DNA of 57,451 nt from JBMYYR01 sp049609625. GTDB lineage: Bacteria; Bacteroidota; Bacteroidia; Flavobacteriales; CAJXXR01. The position numbers and the translations under genes were made by a program. The notes under the pieces are model-generated. The model did not search any database and was not told the DNA's origin. It saw nothing but the letters and a program-made list of their open reading frames with translations. Every line of letters starts with the position of its first letter. Position 1 is the first letter of the stretch. Where the stretch lies: assembly GCA_049609625.1 (NCBI GenBank), contig JBMYYR010000003.1:1-57451 (forward strand), written 5' to 3'. Shown here piece by piece: positions 33,434-42,437 of this stretch.

Positions 33434-34978
33434 CTATGGTTTGAGGACAACAAAAGGGCAAATCATTTCTTCCATCGAAATGCCGCCGTGCTGATAAGTG
33501 TCTTTGTAGTATTGAACAAATTTTTTGTAATTGTTCGGGTAGGCCAAATAATGATAGGCCTTGGCAAAAACAAAACTCGACGAATTATGTGATTTTGGCA
33601 ACTGAATAGCCTCAGGTTCAGGTATATCATAGACCGATTTAGAGTTCTCTAAACTCAAATTTCGACCTGTTTTGTAGCGCAAATTAGTGCTTGTGTCCTT
33701 ATCGCCAATTATTTTGATGGGCTCTTCGATGCTTATCATGCCATGGTCCGTCGTTAGCATTACGGTAGTATGATCTTCGGCTAATTTTTTGAGTACCTGA
33801 TACAGGCTTGAGTTTACAAACCACGTACGTGTGAGGTCTCGATAGGCTTTGTCTGACGACGATAATTCTTTGATCATGTCTGAGTTTGTTTTGGCATGGC
33901 TTAGCATGTCTACAAAGTTGTAAATCAAACAATTAAATTTATTTTTAGACCATTTATGATAATCCCTTAAAACTTTTTCGCCATAGGATTGTTTAATGAT
34001 TTTTTCAAAATGCCAAGGTTCATCAAAGCCATAACGCTCCAATTGTTGATTTAAAAAGAAGGCTTCGTGGTCATTTTTTCCGCCATCTTCGTGGTCAAAT
34101 TTCCACTTATCTGGATGAGATTTTGATAAAACCAAAGGCGTCAATCCGCTAAAAAACGCATTTCGAGCATACTGTGTAGTGGTTGGCAGAATAGAATAAT
34201 ACGTCCGCTCTTCTTGTTGTTTGAACAATTCGACAATAAGCGGTTTTAGTTCCAAATACTGATCATACCTTAGATTATCGATTACAATTAGACAGGTCTT
34301 TTCGGAAGATTGAATTTGAGGAAAAGCTAATTTTTTGAATGCCGTATGCGACAGCGTCGGAGCTTCGTCAGAATAGTCGAACCAATCTTGATATTGGGTT
34401 TTGATAAACTTAAAAAAATCAGCATTGGCTTGTCTCTTTTGGATGTTAATGACCTCGCTCATGGACTGGTCGGTGGTATTCAGCTCCAAATCCCAATAGC
34501 ATAATTTTTTATAAATACTCGTCCAATCTTCAAAGCTATTTGCCATCGAAATATCCATGCTCAAGGTTCTGAACTCTCGCTGATAATCTTGCGTGGTCTT
34601 CTCTCCTATCAATCGGTTTTTGTCGAAATGTTTTTTAATCGTCAGCAAAATTTGCATCGGATTTACGGGCTTGATTAAATAATCGGCAATCTTTGCTCCT
34701 ATTGCCATATCCATAATGCTTTCCTCTTCGCTTTTGGTTACCATTACCACCGGAAGTGTATGATCTTCAATCTGTTCCAAAGTATCCAAACCAGTCATCC
34801 CTGGCATGTTTTCGTCCAAAAACATAATGTCGAAATGCTCAGATTTTATCATATCTAATGCATCTTCGCCATTGCTCGACGTGCTAACCTTATAGCCTTT
34901 GTTTTCAAGAAAAAGAATGTGTGGTTTCAAAAACTCAACCTCATCATCTACCCATAAAATCCGAATCGTATCTGTCAT
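33434..34978 (-). CDS. porX: PorX-type response regulator with PglZ phosphatase domain
   Basis: A 514-residue two-component response regulator. The REC domain (residues 1-120) has the acidic pocket WVDDE, the phosphoacceptor Asp55 in FLDENMPG, the VTKSEEE switch and KPVNP. A helical linker follows. The C-terminal alkaline-phosphatase-fold PglZ domain (about 205-500) has metal-site blocks IVIDNLRYDQYLEL, STLPTT-like ILPTTTQYARNAFFSG, FVDMLSHAKTNSD and TTDHGM. PorX is known to regulate the type IX secretion system together with the PorY sensor and an ECF sigma factor. The two secreted proteins in this window are candidate clients. PorY is not in the window. Confidence 0.93.
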   Translation of the reverse strand: MTDTIRILWVDDEVEFLKPHILFLENKGYKVSTSSNGEDALDMIKSEHFDIMFLDENMPGMTGLDTLEQIEDHTLPVVMVTKSEEESIMDMAIGAKIADYLIKPVNPMQILLTIKKHFDKNRLIGEKTTQDYQREFRTLSMDISMANSFEDWTSIYKKLCYWDLELNTTDQSMSEVINIQKRQANADFFKFIKTQYQDWFDYSDEAPTLSHTAFKKLAFPQIQSSEKTCLIVIDNLRYDQYLELKPLIVELFKQQEERTYYSILPTTTQYARNAFFSGLTPLVLSKSHPDKWKFDHEDGGKNDHEAFFLNQQLERYGFDEPWHFEKIIKQSYGEKVLRDYHKWSKNKFNCLIYNFVDMLSHAKTNSDMIKELSSSDKAYRDLTRTWFVNSSLYQVLKKLAEDHTTVMLTTDHGMISIEEPIKIIGDKDTSTNLRYKTGRNLSLENSKSVYDIPEPEAIQLPKSHNSSSFVFAKAYHYLAYPNNYKKFVQYYKDTYQHGGISMEEMICPFVVLKP

Positions 34979-35009
34979 AAAATATTAGTTTTTTAGCTGT
35001 GTTGTATTA

Positions 35010-35039
35010 AGCATAACGTAAAACTATTCAAATTATGCT
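35010..35039. promoter_or_regulatory. Inverted repeat upstream of porX
   Basis: AGCATAA (35010-35016) and TTATGCT (35033-35039) flank 16 bases, about 30 bases before the porX start. It may be an operator or chance in AT-rich DNA. The remainder of the 211-base gap between porX and the haemoglobin gene shows nothing recognisable. Confidence 0.25.
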
Positions 35040-35189
35040 AAGTCAGGTCAATATTGATGAATTGTTTTCTAAATTTGGATTTAATATAGCGGATTGATTT
35101 GCCTGAAAAAAGTAAATTAAAGGCAAAAGCTCATCAAACTTTTTTCGGAAGTAAAAGAAAAAAATAGAACAAAAAACACTAAATGTAAG

Positions 35190-35579
35190 CTACTTAGGAC
35201 GATTTTGCCAAATCATCATAAACTGACCATGCGCCATGCGTCTGGCCGCTTCTTTGGCTTGGTTGGCTTTTTCGCCAACAAAAAGTTGGTCGATGGTTTC
35301 AAACCAAAGCTGAAGCCATTTTCCAAAATGCTCTTGACTCATTTTATAGTCTAAATTTCGATCGACCTTGGCGTGTTTCAAGGTCGGATTGCCTTTAAAT
35401 TTTCGGACACCAAACAGATTGGTTTCCCAAAAATCAGTGAGTTTTTCTAAATGCTCAGGCCAGTGATCTTCTGGGATATGACTATTGAAAATGGAGCCCA
35501 AAAGCTCATCTTTTCTAATTTTAGCGTAAAACGTATTGACCAAAAGCGAAAGTTCGCTGCGAGATTCTATGGTTTTCAT
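35190..35579 (-). CDS. Group III truncated haemoglobin
   Basis: A 129-residue two-over-two globin. The family signature reads FYAKIRKDELLGSIFN (helix B-C region), then LTDFWETNLFGVRKFKGNPTLKHAKV (helix E-F), in which the H of LKHA is the expected proximal haem ligand (about residue 69). The WFETID and ARRMAHGQFMMIW helices close the fold. Members bind O2, NO or sulfide-like ligands under low oxygen; the physiological ligand is not established. It starts 23 bases downstream of a small membrane protein gene and forms a two-gene unit with it. Confidence 0.92.
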   Translation of the reverse strand: MKTIESRSELSLLVNTFYAKIRKDELLGSIFNSHIPEDHWPEHLEKLTDFWETNLFGVRKFKGNPTLKHAKVDRNLDYKMSQEHFGKWLQLWFETIDQLFVGEKANQAKEAARRMAHGQFMMIWQNRPK

Positions 35580-35602
35580 TGTAGAGAAATAAGGTTCTGA
35601 AT

Positions 35603-36052
35603 TTATAAGGTTTTGAGTAGTTTTCGGCCCGTCAGAAAAAGACTTATTAGTTTGATTAGTTCCAAAATAACATAACTGTGATGGGCGCTACTTTCGGCTA
35701 TCGTTTGACCCTGAATGATGAGCTGTGCTCGAGCATCTAGATGAGGTAATAAGTAAAAGGTTTGGACAATAACAATAGCAACTGGAATAAATATAAGCTT
35801 CGCATAATCAATAGCTTGTATTTTTATTTTGATATAAAACAAAGCCGCTAAAATCAAAATTCCCAAAACATTTTCAACTTTATTTAGTCCTCCAAAAACC
35901 AAACTGCCTATCGATAAGCCAATTTCTCGGGTAACGCCTTCGGCTTGAAATTTTAGCCAGGCTTCCATAAAACTGATCGCAGCCAAAAAGCCTATCCAAA
36001 TGTAAATAGCCGCAATACAAAATTGTTTTAGTTGTCTAAGTTTTTGTTTCAT
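35603..36052 (-). CDS. Four-helix membrane protein linked to truncated haemoglobin
   Basis: A 149-residue integral membrane protein with about four transmembrane segments (around residues 10-30, 45-75, 82-104, 122-142). Charged or polar residues within or near them are GLNKVENVLG, LPHLDARA and SSAHHSYVILELIKL. The paired His in AHHS and the E-K pair in the last helix resemble DUF4149-type proteins, some of which are suspected haem or copper proteins. I do not assign a function. Adjacency to the globin suggests a joint role in respiration or gas handling, as inference. Confidence 0.6.
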   Translation of the reverse strand: MKQKLRQLKQFCIAAIYIWIGFLAAISFMEAWLKFQAEGVTREIGLSIGSLVFGGLNKVENVLGILILAALFYIKIKIQAIDYAKLIFIPVAIVIVQTFYLLPHLDARAQLIIQGQTIAESSAHHSYVILELIKLISLFLTGRKLLKTL

Positions 36053-36268
36053 AATGGTGAGTGTTGTTTAGGTTATAACATCAATTCTAAAGCATGGCTT
36101 TTGGGCAAAGATGGTGGCTTTGTCCAAAAACTTGGCTAAGGTAAGTCAAATCTTTTTATGATTTTTGATAGCGTTCTCAAACTTCGATTTTACTCTTTTG
36201 ATGCTAAAAAACCGACAATAATTCGAGTTAAAAACACACAAAACGTCTCGACAAGCTGAATATTAGGT

Positions 36269-36276
36269 TATATTTG
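36269..36276 (+). promoter_or_regulatory. -7 box of the TonB-dependent receptor gene
   Basis: TATATTTG fits TAnnTTTG and lies 27 bases before the start at 36304. No TTG is found at the proper distance upstream. The rest of the 251-base gap shows no other feature. Confidence 0.45.
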
Positions 36277-36303
36277 CTGAGTTTGTTTCAAAAAATTAAT
36301 CTT

Positions 36304-38640
36304 ATGCACAAATTCGGATCTAAAATCCTCATTCAACTCGCCCTAATTCTCCTTCCACTATCACTTAATGCTCAAGGCGTTAAAGGATTTGTGTATGAAA
36401 AATCATCTGGCGAACCTGTTATATTTGCCAACGTTGTTGTTAAAGAAAGTGGCATGGGTACAACGACAGACCTAAACGGCTATTTTAGTATGCCACAGGT
36501 AGAGCAAGGCACTTATACGCTAGAAATTAGTTTTGTGGGCTACGCCAAATTAAGCAAATCAGTAACTGTGGAAAACAAACCACTCAATTTGAAATTCTTT
36601 TTAGAAGAAACAAACAATGTTTTAGGCCCCGTGATTTTGGACGCCAAAAAAGCAGATAAAAAAACACAATCAAATGTATCAAAAATAAACATCACTCCTA
36701 CCGACATCAACCGCTTACCATCCATTGGCGGACAAGCCGATTTGGCGCAATATATTCAGGTTTTGCCTGGTGTCGTATTCACCGGAGACCAAGGCGGACA
36801 GCTCTACGTGCGTGGAGGAACACCCGTTCAGAACCTTGTACTATTAGATGGAATGACCATTTATAGTCCCTTTCATAGCATTGGCTTTACCTCAGTTTTT
36901 GACACCGACTTGATTAAATCTGCAGACGTCTACACGGCCGCTTTTGGCGCTGAATATGGCGGAAGAATGTCCTCTGTTATGGACATCAAAACAAAAGACG
37001 GAAACAAGAAAAACATTACAGGAAAGCTGTCTGCCAACACCTTTGGAGCAAAACTGACCTTGTCGGGGCCTTTATCAAAACCTAGCGCAGGTGAATTTTC
37101 TAAATCTACCTTTGTGCTCTCGGCCAAACAATCCTATATCGACAAATTGGCAGACAAAATCTATCCCTCAGCTGTTCAATCTGGCGAATCAACCATTCCT
37201 TTTAGCTATTCTGATGTGTTCGGAAAATTGAGTTTTGGATCAGAATCTGGTTCAAAAATTAACCTCTTCGGATTTAGTTTTAATGACAAAGTAAACTACG
37301 ATTCCAAAACCTCATTCGACTGGAGATCGACTGGTGGAGGGGCAAATGCCATCATGGTTATTCCAAATTCTTTATCGATTATCGAGATGGATTTCACTTA
37401 CTCGGATTATGAAATGAATGAAATTGGAAAAGAACTTAGAGAAGGAGAACTTACAAATTTGGATCCAAAAACATCACGAATCAATGAATTTAGGTTCAAT
37501 TTTAATGTAAAACGAAATATTTCTGAAAACAAATCATTCAAACTCGGTGTAAATATTGGCGGAGGCTCAACCGAATTTAGCTACAAAAAAGCAAACCTGA
37601 TTGACATTAATCTAACCGACAACACCAACTTTTTGGCAGCGTATTATAAACTTAAGTTTACCCATGCCCTTTATGTTATTGAGCCAAGTATTCGTCTAAC
37701 ATCCTATACATCAGCACAATCGACCGTTTTGGAACCACGACTTTCGGCAAAATATAATTTGACCGAAAACACCCGACTAAAAACCTCTGGAGGCTTGTAT
37801 TCTCAAAATCTTGTTGCGGCAAATTCTGGCCGTCAAGTGGTTAATTTATTTAACGGATTTACCTCTACACCGAGCAATTTGCCCGATGGACTCTTGGGCG
37901 AAGATATTGATTCTGAAATTCAAAAAGCTTGGCATGCCGTACTTGGCGCAGAGTTTGACATCAACAAAAATTTAGAACTCAACACCGAAGCCTATTTCAA
38001 ACAAAACTACCAACTTATCTCGATTAACTCTGAACAAATTGGGTCCAACGCCTCGCAAGTTGGCGGGCAACCAGCCTGGAGATTATCAGATTTTGTCTAC
38101 GAAAAAGGTTACTCCTATGGTGCTGACCTTACATTGAAGTACAACAAAGATCGATTTAGCCTAAACTCTACCTATTCATTTAGTTGGACCGAATTAGAAA
38201 GCGATGCTTATGGTAAATATCATCCCATTTACGACCGTCGTCATAACCTAAATATGACCTCTTCGTATGAATTTTTAGAAGATAAATCGTTGATTTTAGA
38301 CCTTCGTTTCAATTATGGAACAGGCTTCCCTTTTGCTCAAATTATTGGAAATTACGAAGGCGTAAACATCGATGGCGTTGGCGGAAGTTATGTAGATCAA
38401 AACGGCGACTTGATTTCATTTTATGACGCGCCAGACAGCGGACGACTTCCTGTTTATGCTCGCTTAGACGCTTCATTAACAAAGTCTTACAAGCTAAAAA
38501 ACAAACAAGCTCTTGAGCTCAATTTTACCATTACAAACCTCACTAATAGAAAAAACATTTTCTATTATGACAAACTGAACCAAGAACGCATCAATCAGTT
38601 GCCATTCTTGCCATCGCTTGGTGTAAACTGGTCGTTCTAA
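36304..38640 (+). CDS. TonB-dependent outer-membrane receptor
   Basis: From the ATG at 36304 the protein has 778 residues; a start ten codons earlier exists but is less likely. A signal peptide (ILLPLSLNAQ) is followed by a carboxypeptidase-regulatory-like beta-sandwich (GVKGFVYEKSSGEPVIFANVVVK to LEISFVGY, about residues 25-85). The plug domain (ADLAQYIQVLPGVVFTGDQGGQLYVRGG, about 150-180) comes next. A 22-strand barrel ends in the aromatic residue of LGVNWSF. No SusD partner follows, so it is not a glycan-utilisation pair. The ligand is unknown. The BtuB-like partner of the corrinoid genes at 3.8-7 kb could be elsewhere, and nothing links this receptor to them. Confidence 0.9.
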   Translation: MHKFGSKILIQLALILLPLSLNAQGVKGFVYEKSSGEPVIFANVVVKESGMGTTTDLNGYFSMPQVEQGTYTLEISFVGYAKLSKSVTVENKPLNLKFFLEETNNVLGPVILDAKKADKKTQSNVSKINITPTDINRLPSIGGQADLAQYIQVLPGVVFTGDQGGQLYVRGGTPVQNLVLLDGMTIYSPFHSIGFTSVFDTDLIKSADVYTAAFGAEYGGRMSSVMDIKTKDGNKKNITGKLSANTFGAKLTLSGPLSKPSAGEFSKSTFVLSAKQSYIDKLADKIYPSAVQSGESTIPFSYSDVFGKLSFGSESGSKINLFGFSFNDKVNYDSKTSFDWRSTGGGANAIMVIPNSLSIIEMDFTYSDYEMNEIGKELREGELTNLDPKTSRINEFRFNFNVKRNISENKSFKLGVNIGGGSTEFSYKKANLIDINLTDNTNFLAAYYKLKFTHALYVIEPSIRLTSYTSAQSTVLEPRLSAKYNLTENTRLKTSGGLYSQNLVAANSGRQVVNLFNGFTSTPSNLPDGLLGEDIDSEIQKAWHAVLGAEFDINKNLELNTEAYFKQNYQLISINSEQIGSNASQVGGQPAWRLSDFVYEKGYSYGADLTLKYNKDRFSLNSTYSFSWTELESDAYGKYHPIYDRRHNLNMTSSYEFLEDKSLILDLRFNYGTGFPFAQIIGNYEGVNIDGVGGSYVDQNGDLISFYDAPDSGRLPVYARLDASLTKSYKLKNKQALELNFTITNLTNRKNIFYYDKLNQERINQLPFLPSLGVNWSF

Positions 38641-38653
38641 ACCAGCTAAGCTG

Positions 38654-39742
38654 ATGACGTCTTTAAACCTCGATGCACATCAAACGATTTGTTTAGATTT
38701 TTCTCAAGCCTCTTCGACTTTAATTCAAAGCTTAGAGGCTTTGTCTTGGACTCATATTCGGTCTATCAAAAGGTTTTTAGAGGAATGGTTTGATGAGTCT
38801 TCTGTTGTAAAACTCCAAACCTCTGGCACAACAGGCTTAGCAAAAGTGATTAGCAAAGAGAAAATATTTCTGAAAGCTAGCGCAAGATTGTCAGGCGATT
38901 TTTTTGGTTTCACAACAGGACAAACAGCGCTTTTGGCCCTTTCGGGAGATTATATTGCCGCCAAAATGATGATGGTGAGAGCGGCAGAATACCAAATGAA
39001 ACTTTATGTGTGTCCGCCAACCAATTTATCTATTTTAGAAGCTGGTATACGCTTTGATTTTTGCCCATTAGTACCTCTGCAAGCCAAAAAATACCTGAAT
39101 ACGCTTGGCTCTATTCACACACTTTTATTGGGTGGAGCAACGTTAGACCCTGACTTAGAGTCGCTACTAATCAGCAAAGTAGATCGGGTTTACCATAGTT
39201 TTGCTAGCACCGAAACCTTGAGTCATATAGCTTTAAAACATCTGACAAAAAAACAAAGACACTTTGAGGTACTGCCAACAATCGATTGGGGAAAAACAGC
39301 AAGTCATTGCCTTTGGATTTCGGCCAAGACCTTGGGTATAGACTATCTAGAAACCAATGACATCATTGAAATACAAGACCATGGCTTTCGATGGCTTGGG
39401 CGCGCCGATTTTATCATCAACTCGGGCGGACTAAAACATAATCCGGAAGTACTGGAAGCTAAGCTCGATAAGCTAAAAGCTCTAAACTTGAGCTTTATTA
39501 TTTCTTCTAGACCAGACAAACGCTTGGGCAACGCCTTAGTGTTGGTTATCGAACGACCTAAAAAATCACTAACGAAATTCAAACGATCAGATTTTGAAGC
39601 TTTGAGTAAAGTACAGCTTCCGAAAGCGGTTTTTGTAGTAAAACATTTACCAAGAACAGCTCAATCCTCAAAAATACAACGATTAAAAACGGAGTTTATT
39701 TTTGATGACTTGAATGTGGTTTCGGTTTATGAGTTGGAGTAG
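38654..39742 (+). CDS. menE: o-Succinylbenzoate-CoA ligase
   Basis: A 362-residue short acyl-CoA synthetase (ANL superfamily). The P-loop LQTSGTTGLAKVISKEK (about residues 54-70), the FASTETLSHIALK A5-like motif, the LGRADFIINSGGLKHNPE hinge and a truncated C-terminal lobe ending in LPRTAQSSKIQR are seen. Short MenE proteins of about 350 residues are normal in flavobacteria. MenE supplies the CoA ester used by MenB. It is about 23 kb away from the menFDB operon and follows the TonB receptor by 13 bases. Confidence 0.85.
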   Translation: MTSLNLDAHQTICLDFSQASSTLIQSLEALSWTHIRSIKRFLEEWFDESSVVKLQTSGTTGLAKVISKEKIFLKASARLSGDFFGFTTGQTALLALSGDYIAAKMMMVRAAEYQMKLYVCPPTNLSILEAGIRFDFCPLVPLQAKKYLNTLGSIHTLLLGGATLDPDLESLLISKVDRVYHSFASTETLSHIALKHLTKKQRHFEVLPTIDWGKTASHCLWISAKTLGIDYLETNDIIEIQDHGFRWLGRADFIINSGGLKHNPEVLEAKLDKLKALNLSFIISSRPDKRLGNALVLVIERPKKSLTKFKRSDFEALSKVQLPKAVFVVKHLPRTAQSSKIQRLKTEFIFDDLNVVSVYELE

Positions 39743-39787
39743 AGCCTAAATTGAACTACTCTGAAATACGACTCCTATTTTAATTTC

Positions 39788-39826
39788 AAAAAAAAATCGT
39801 AATTCATTAAAATGAATTACGATTTT
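39788..39826 (-). terminator. Intrinsic terminator of tRNA-Ser
   Basis: ATCGTAATTCAT and ATGAATTACGAT form a perfect 12-bp stem around TAAA. On the minus strand a run of about nine T follows. It may also stop menE transcription from the other side, where the T run is short. Confidence 0.85.
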
Positions 39827-39833
39827 GAATCAG

Positions 39834-39918
39834 CGGAGAGTGAGGGATTCGAACCCCCGGTACCTTACGGTACGCTGGTTTTCAAGACCAGTGCATTCGA
39901 CCACTCTGCCAACTCTCC
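39834..39918 (-). tRNA. tRNA-Ser (anticodon TGA)
   Basis: An 85-base class II tRNA. The acceptor stem is GGAGAGT/ACTCTCC, discriminator G. The anticodon stem CTGGT/ACCAG encloses loop CTTGAAA, giving TGA for UCA codons. The long variable arm has stem GTACC/GGTAC, and the T loop TTCGAAT is canonical. CCA is not encoded. Confidence 0.96.
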
Positions 39919-39962
39919 GAATAAACTAACAATCAAAAAAATGATTTTCTGTTTAGCGAGTG

Positions 39963-39993
39963 CAAATATACTGTTCTTTTTTGCTTTTGCCAA
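39963..39993 (-). promoter_or_regulatory. Promoter of tRNA-Ser
   Basis: Read on the minus strand: TTG (39993-39991), a 20-base spacer and TATATTTG (39970-39963), a full Bacteroidota promoter. The tRNA 5' end lies 44 bases downstream. Confidence 0.75.
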
Positions 39994-40060
39994 TTATTTT
40001 CTAACTTAATACAAAGATTTTTTTGCGCATCAGCCTGAATAAAGAACAAGAGCTAAAAAA

Positions 40061-40642
40061 CTAATTTATGCTTTTGTTTTCAGGCAGATTGCTATGCTTT
40101 GTTGCTTCTTTTTTGTTGAAAAAGTAAAGCCAGAGTGCAATAGCTAAGGTGTAGAGCAAATACACAAAGACGTGTTCGTGAAAGAAATCATAGAAATTTG
40201 CGACATAAATTTTAATGAGTATTAAACTAAAAATTCTAAACGTGTTAAAAGCCATTAAACTTAATAAACCGAGAACGCAAGCCATCGTTTTCGTGCTCCG
40301 TTTTGGAGCAAAAGCCAATACAAGGGCGAGGTAGAGCTTGTAGATGCCTTCGGCGCTGCAGCTTTCGTCTATCACAACAGTCAAAAAATTTTTGTACCAT
40401 ATTCCTACACCTTGCTCAATGGAATGAGCCTGAAAAGGTAAGCCAAATATATCGGAAATTAAGAAAACCGAACCTTTTGCTAACAACTCAATATAGCTCC
40501 TGATTAGCTTAGGAAAGATGTAGGTTAAAGCCGCAAAAACGAGCCAAACCAGGACAAAAGCCAAAACTAAATCAGCTAGTTTAAGTAAAAAAGGCTTGTC
40601 TTTTTTTATTGATTTTAGTTTTGGAAAAAGCGTTTCGAGCAT
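40061..40642 (-). CDS. xrtF: Exosortase family protein XrtF
   Basis: A 193-residue polytopic membrane protein with about five to six transmembrane segments. The exosortase/archaeosortase catalytic triad is visible: Cys95 in VIDESCSAEGIY, Arg136 in FNTFRIFSL and His155 in YDFFHEHVFVYLLY. Enzymes of this superfamily are transpeptidases that process proteins with a C-terminal tripartite signal. XrtF is the small flavobacterial form. In many relatives a companion membrane protein gene lies next to it; none is seen here. The upstream neighbour, 26 bases away on the same strand, is a LysM/binding-protein fusion. I found no obvious exosortase-type tail on a protein in the window. Confidence 0.88.
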   Translation of the reverse strand: MLETLFPKLKSIKKDKPFLLKLADLVLAFVLVWLVFAALTYIFPKLIRSYIELLAKGSVFLISDIFGLPFQAHSIEQGVGIWYKNFLTVVIDESCSAEGIYKLYLALVLAFAPKRSTKTMACVLGLLSLMAFNTFRIFSLILIKIYVANFYDFFHEHVFVYLLYTLAIALWLYFFNKKEATKHSNLPENKSIN

Positions 40643-40668
40643 ATTTCACCTGCTGTTTTCAGAATGAT

Positions 40669-42321
40669 TTAATGGGATGGGTAAACTTTTTGAACATCCA
40701 AGTTGTTGAACTTGAAAATGTCAACGCCTAGGTTTTGGAAACCAAATGTTTCTCCAATATGCTTTGGCTGATCAAACGCAATACTAATTTTAGATAAACG
40801 CTTAGCGTCAAGTCTGTTGGGCTTAAATCCTCCGTATTTTTTGCAATTCATTAAAATGTAATTCATCAAATCGTAGCCTAAAAATGCAAAACGCTCATCT
40901 GGCTCAAAGCCATAGTGATTGCGATAGTTTGTAATAAATTCTTGCACTTCGGAATGGTCGTAGTTTATTTTGCCAAATTTCGGAAAATGCACATTGAGAT
41001 TGGTTAGATATTTTCTATCAATAAACTCAAACGCGTCGATTGATGGCGTAGTAAACGTAATTAAATTAGGGTTTCTGAGTTTGTTGAGCACCGATAAACT
41101 ATGAGAAACAAACGAGCGATCTTCGCTTGCCAGAATAAGCACGTATTTCTGACCTTCAGTAAAATAGCTTTTGTTTAACTCCAATAATTTGTCTGTATCA
41201 ATGATTTTTTCTCGATAATTTTCGGCTAAGGTATAGTCAAAATTAAGTGCCGATTTAAAATTATTGGCTAAAATAAATTCTGGCATGGTGTCGCGCCGAA
41301 TGATCACAACAGGCAAATCGCCATAGGCTTTAGCAATATATTTTGAACACACTTTGGCTTGCGTCCTTACTGGTGGCGTAACTTGAAAAACATGTTCTCG
41401 GCCTCGTGTCAGGGTGTAATCGGCGGAAAGAGGAGCAATAATAGGCAAACTACTGTGTATCAGGTACTCAGAGGCAAATTTTACATTTTCAGTATAAAAA
41501 GGTCCTATTAACGCATCACTGCTTCTCACTTCTCTTTTTGTTAAAATTTGACCAACTTTTGTCTTTGAATTTTCTGTGTCTTCAACATGTAAATTCACTT
41601 TAATGCCCTTCGATTCCCATTCTTTTATTGCCATTTTGGCACCAGTATAAAACTGAATAGCATATTCAGATTTTGGATAAACAGTAGGTTTGTTTTCCAT
41701 CATCATTTTGTCATTGAGGTCATAAAACAAGGGCAACATCATCGTAAAAGTAAATTCTTTTTTGCCGAATAAATAATCGATTAATTGTTCTTCTTTTTCG
41801 GCTTCAGGCTCGGGCTTAGCTACAGATTCAACTTCAAGATCTTGGGTCGGACTGTTGGTATAAAAAATAGTTTCAAAAATAGGCATGTGCTTCTTTTTGA
41901 GTCGAGTTTTTCCTTCAATAACAGGGATTCGAATCACATTTCCAGACCTAAATGCTGCTTTGTCTTTCAATTGAGGATTCAGCATCAAAATATCTTCTTT
42001 GTCAAGACGAAATCTATTTTTGAGAGAATAGAATGTTTCTAAAGGTCTGATTTTATGATTTATATATTTAATTTTTTGACCTCCAGCTAGAGTTTCATTT
42101 TCTCTTAAAATGTCGTCCGGAATCAAGATTTTCATGCCTTCTTTTAGTCCATATTCAGCTTGTGGATTTGACTCTAGAATTGATGCTATGGTCAAATCAT
42201 ACGTTTTGGAAAGTGCGTATAGTGTTTCTCCTTTTTGGACTTCGTGAATGTTTTGGGCGAAAGCAGAACATGCTATCATCCAAAAAATTAAAAGCAAGTG
42301 TTGTGGGTTGTTCATTTTCAT
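40669..42321 (-). CDS. LysM and periplasmic-binding-fold fusion protein
   Basis: A 550-residue exported protein (signal peptide ending CSAFAQ). Two LysM repeats for peptidoglycan binding follow: HEVQKGETLYALSKTYDL (about residues 26-43) with the following LIPD, and a second NHKIRPLETFYSLKNRF (about 88-104) with IRIPV. A type-1 periplasmic-binding-protein fold of the Leu/Ile/Val receptor class occupies the C-terminal 370 residues (DALIGPFYTENVKFASEYL, NYRNHYGFEPDERFAFLGYDLMNY). Such PBP1-LysM proteins are common in Bacteroidota; the role is unknown, possibly sensing a cell-wall component. The first Met is at 42321; Met3 at 42315 is an equal choice. Confidence 0.82.
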   Translation of the reverse strand: MKMNNPQHLLLIFWMIACSAFAQNIHEVQKGETLYALSKTYDLTIASILESNPQAEYGLKEGMKILIPDDILRENETLAGGQKIKYINHKIRPLETFYSLKNRFRLDKEDILMLNPQLKDKAAFRSGNVIRIPVIEGKTRLKKKHMPIFETIFYTNSPTQDLEVESVAKPEPEAEKEEQLIDYLFGKKEFTFTMMLPLFYDLNDKMMMENKPTVYPKSEYAIQFYTGAKMAIKEWESKGIKVNLHVEDTENSKTKVGQILTKREVRSSDALIGPFYTENVKFASEYLIHSSLPIIAPLSADYTLTRGREHVFQVTPPVRTQAKVCSKYIAKAYGDLPVVIIRRDTMPEFILANNFKSALNFDYTLAENYREKIIDTDKLLELNKSYFTEGQKYVLILASEDRSFVSHSLSVLNKLRNPNLITFTTPSIDAFEFIDRKYLTNLNVHFPKFGKINYDHSEVQEFITNYRNHYGFEPDERFAFLGYDLMNYILMNCKKYGGFKPNRLDAKRLSKISIAFDQPKHIGETFGFQNLGVDIFKFNNLDVQKVYPSH

Positions 42322-42437
42322 AAACTGTTAAATATCAGGTCGTTCTACTTTTTATTTTCTTAAAGTTGCTAAGATAAACATTTCTTAATACAAAATGTAT
42401 CATAAGCAGTGCTTATGCTTTAAAATCTGAAAAAAGC

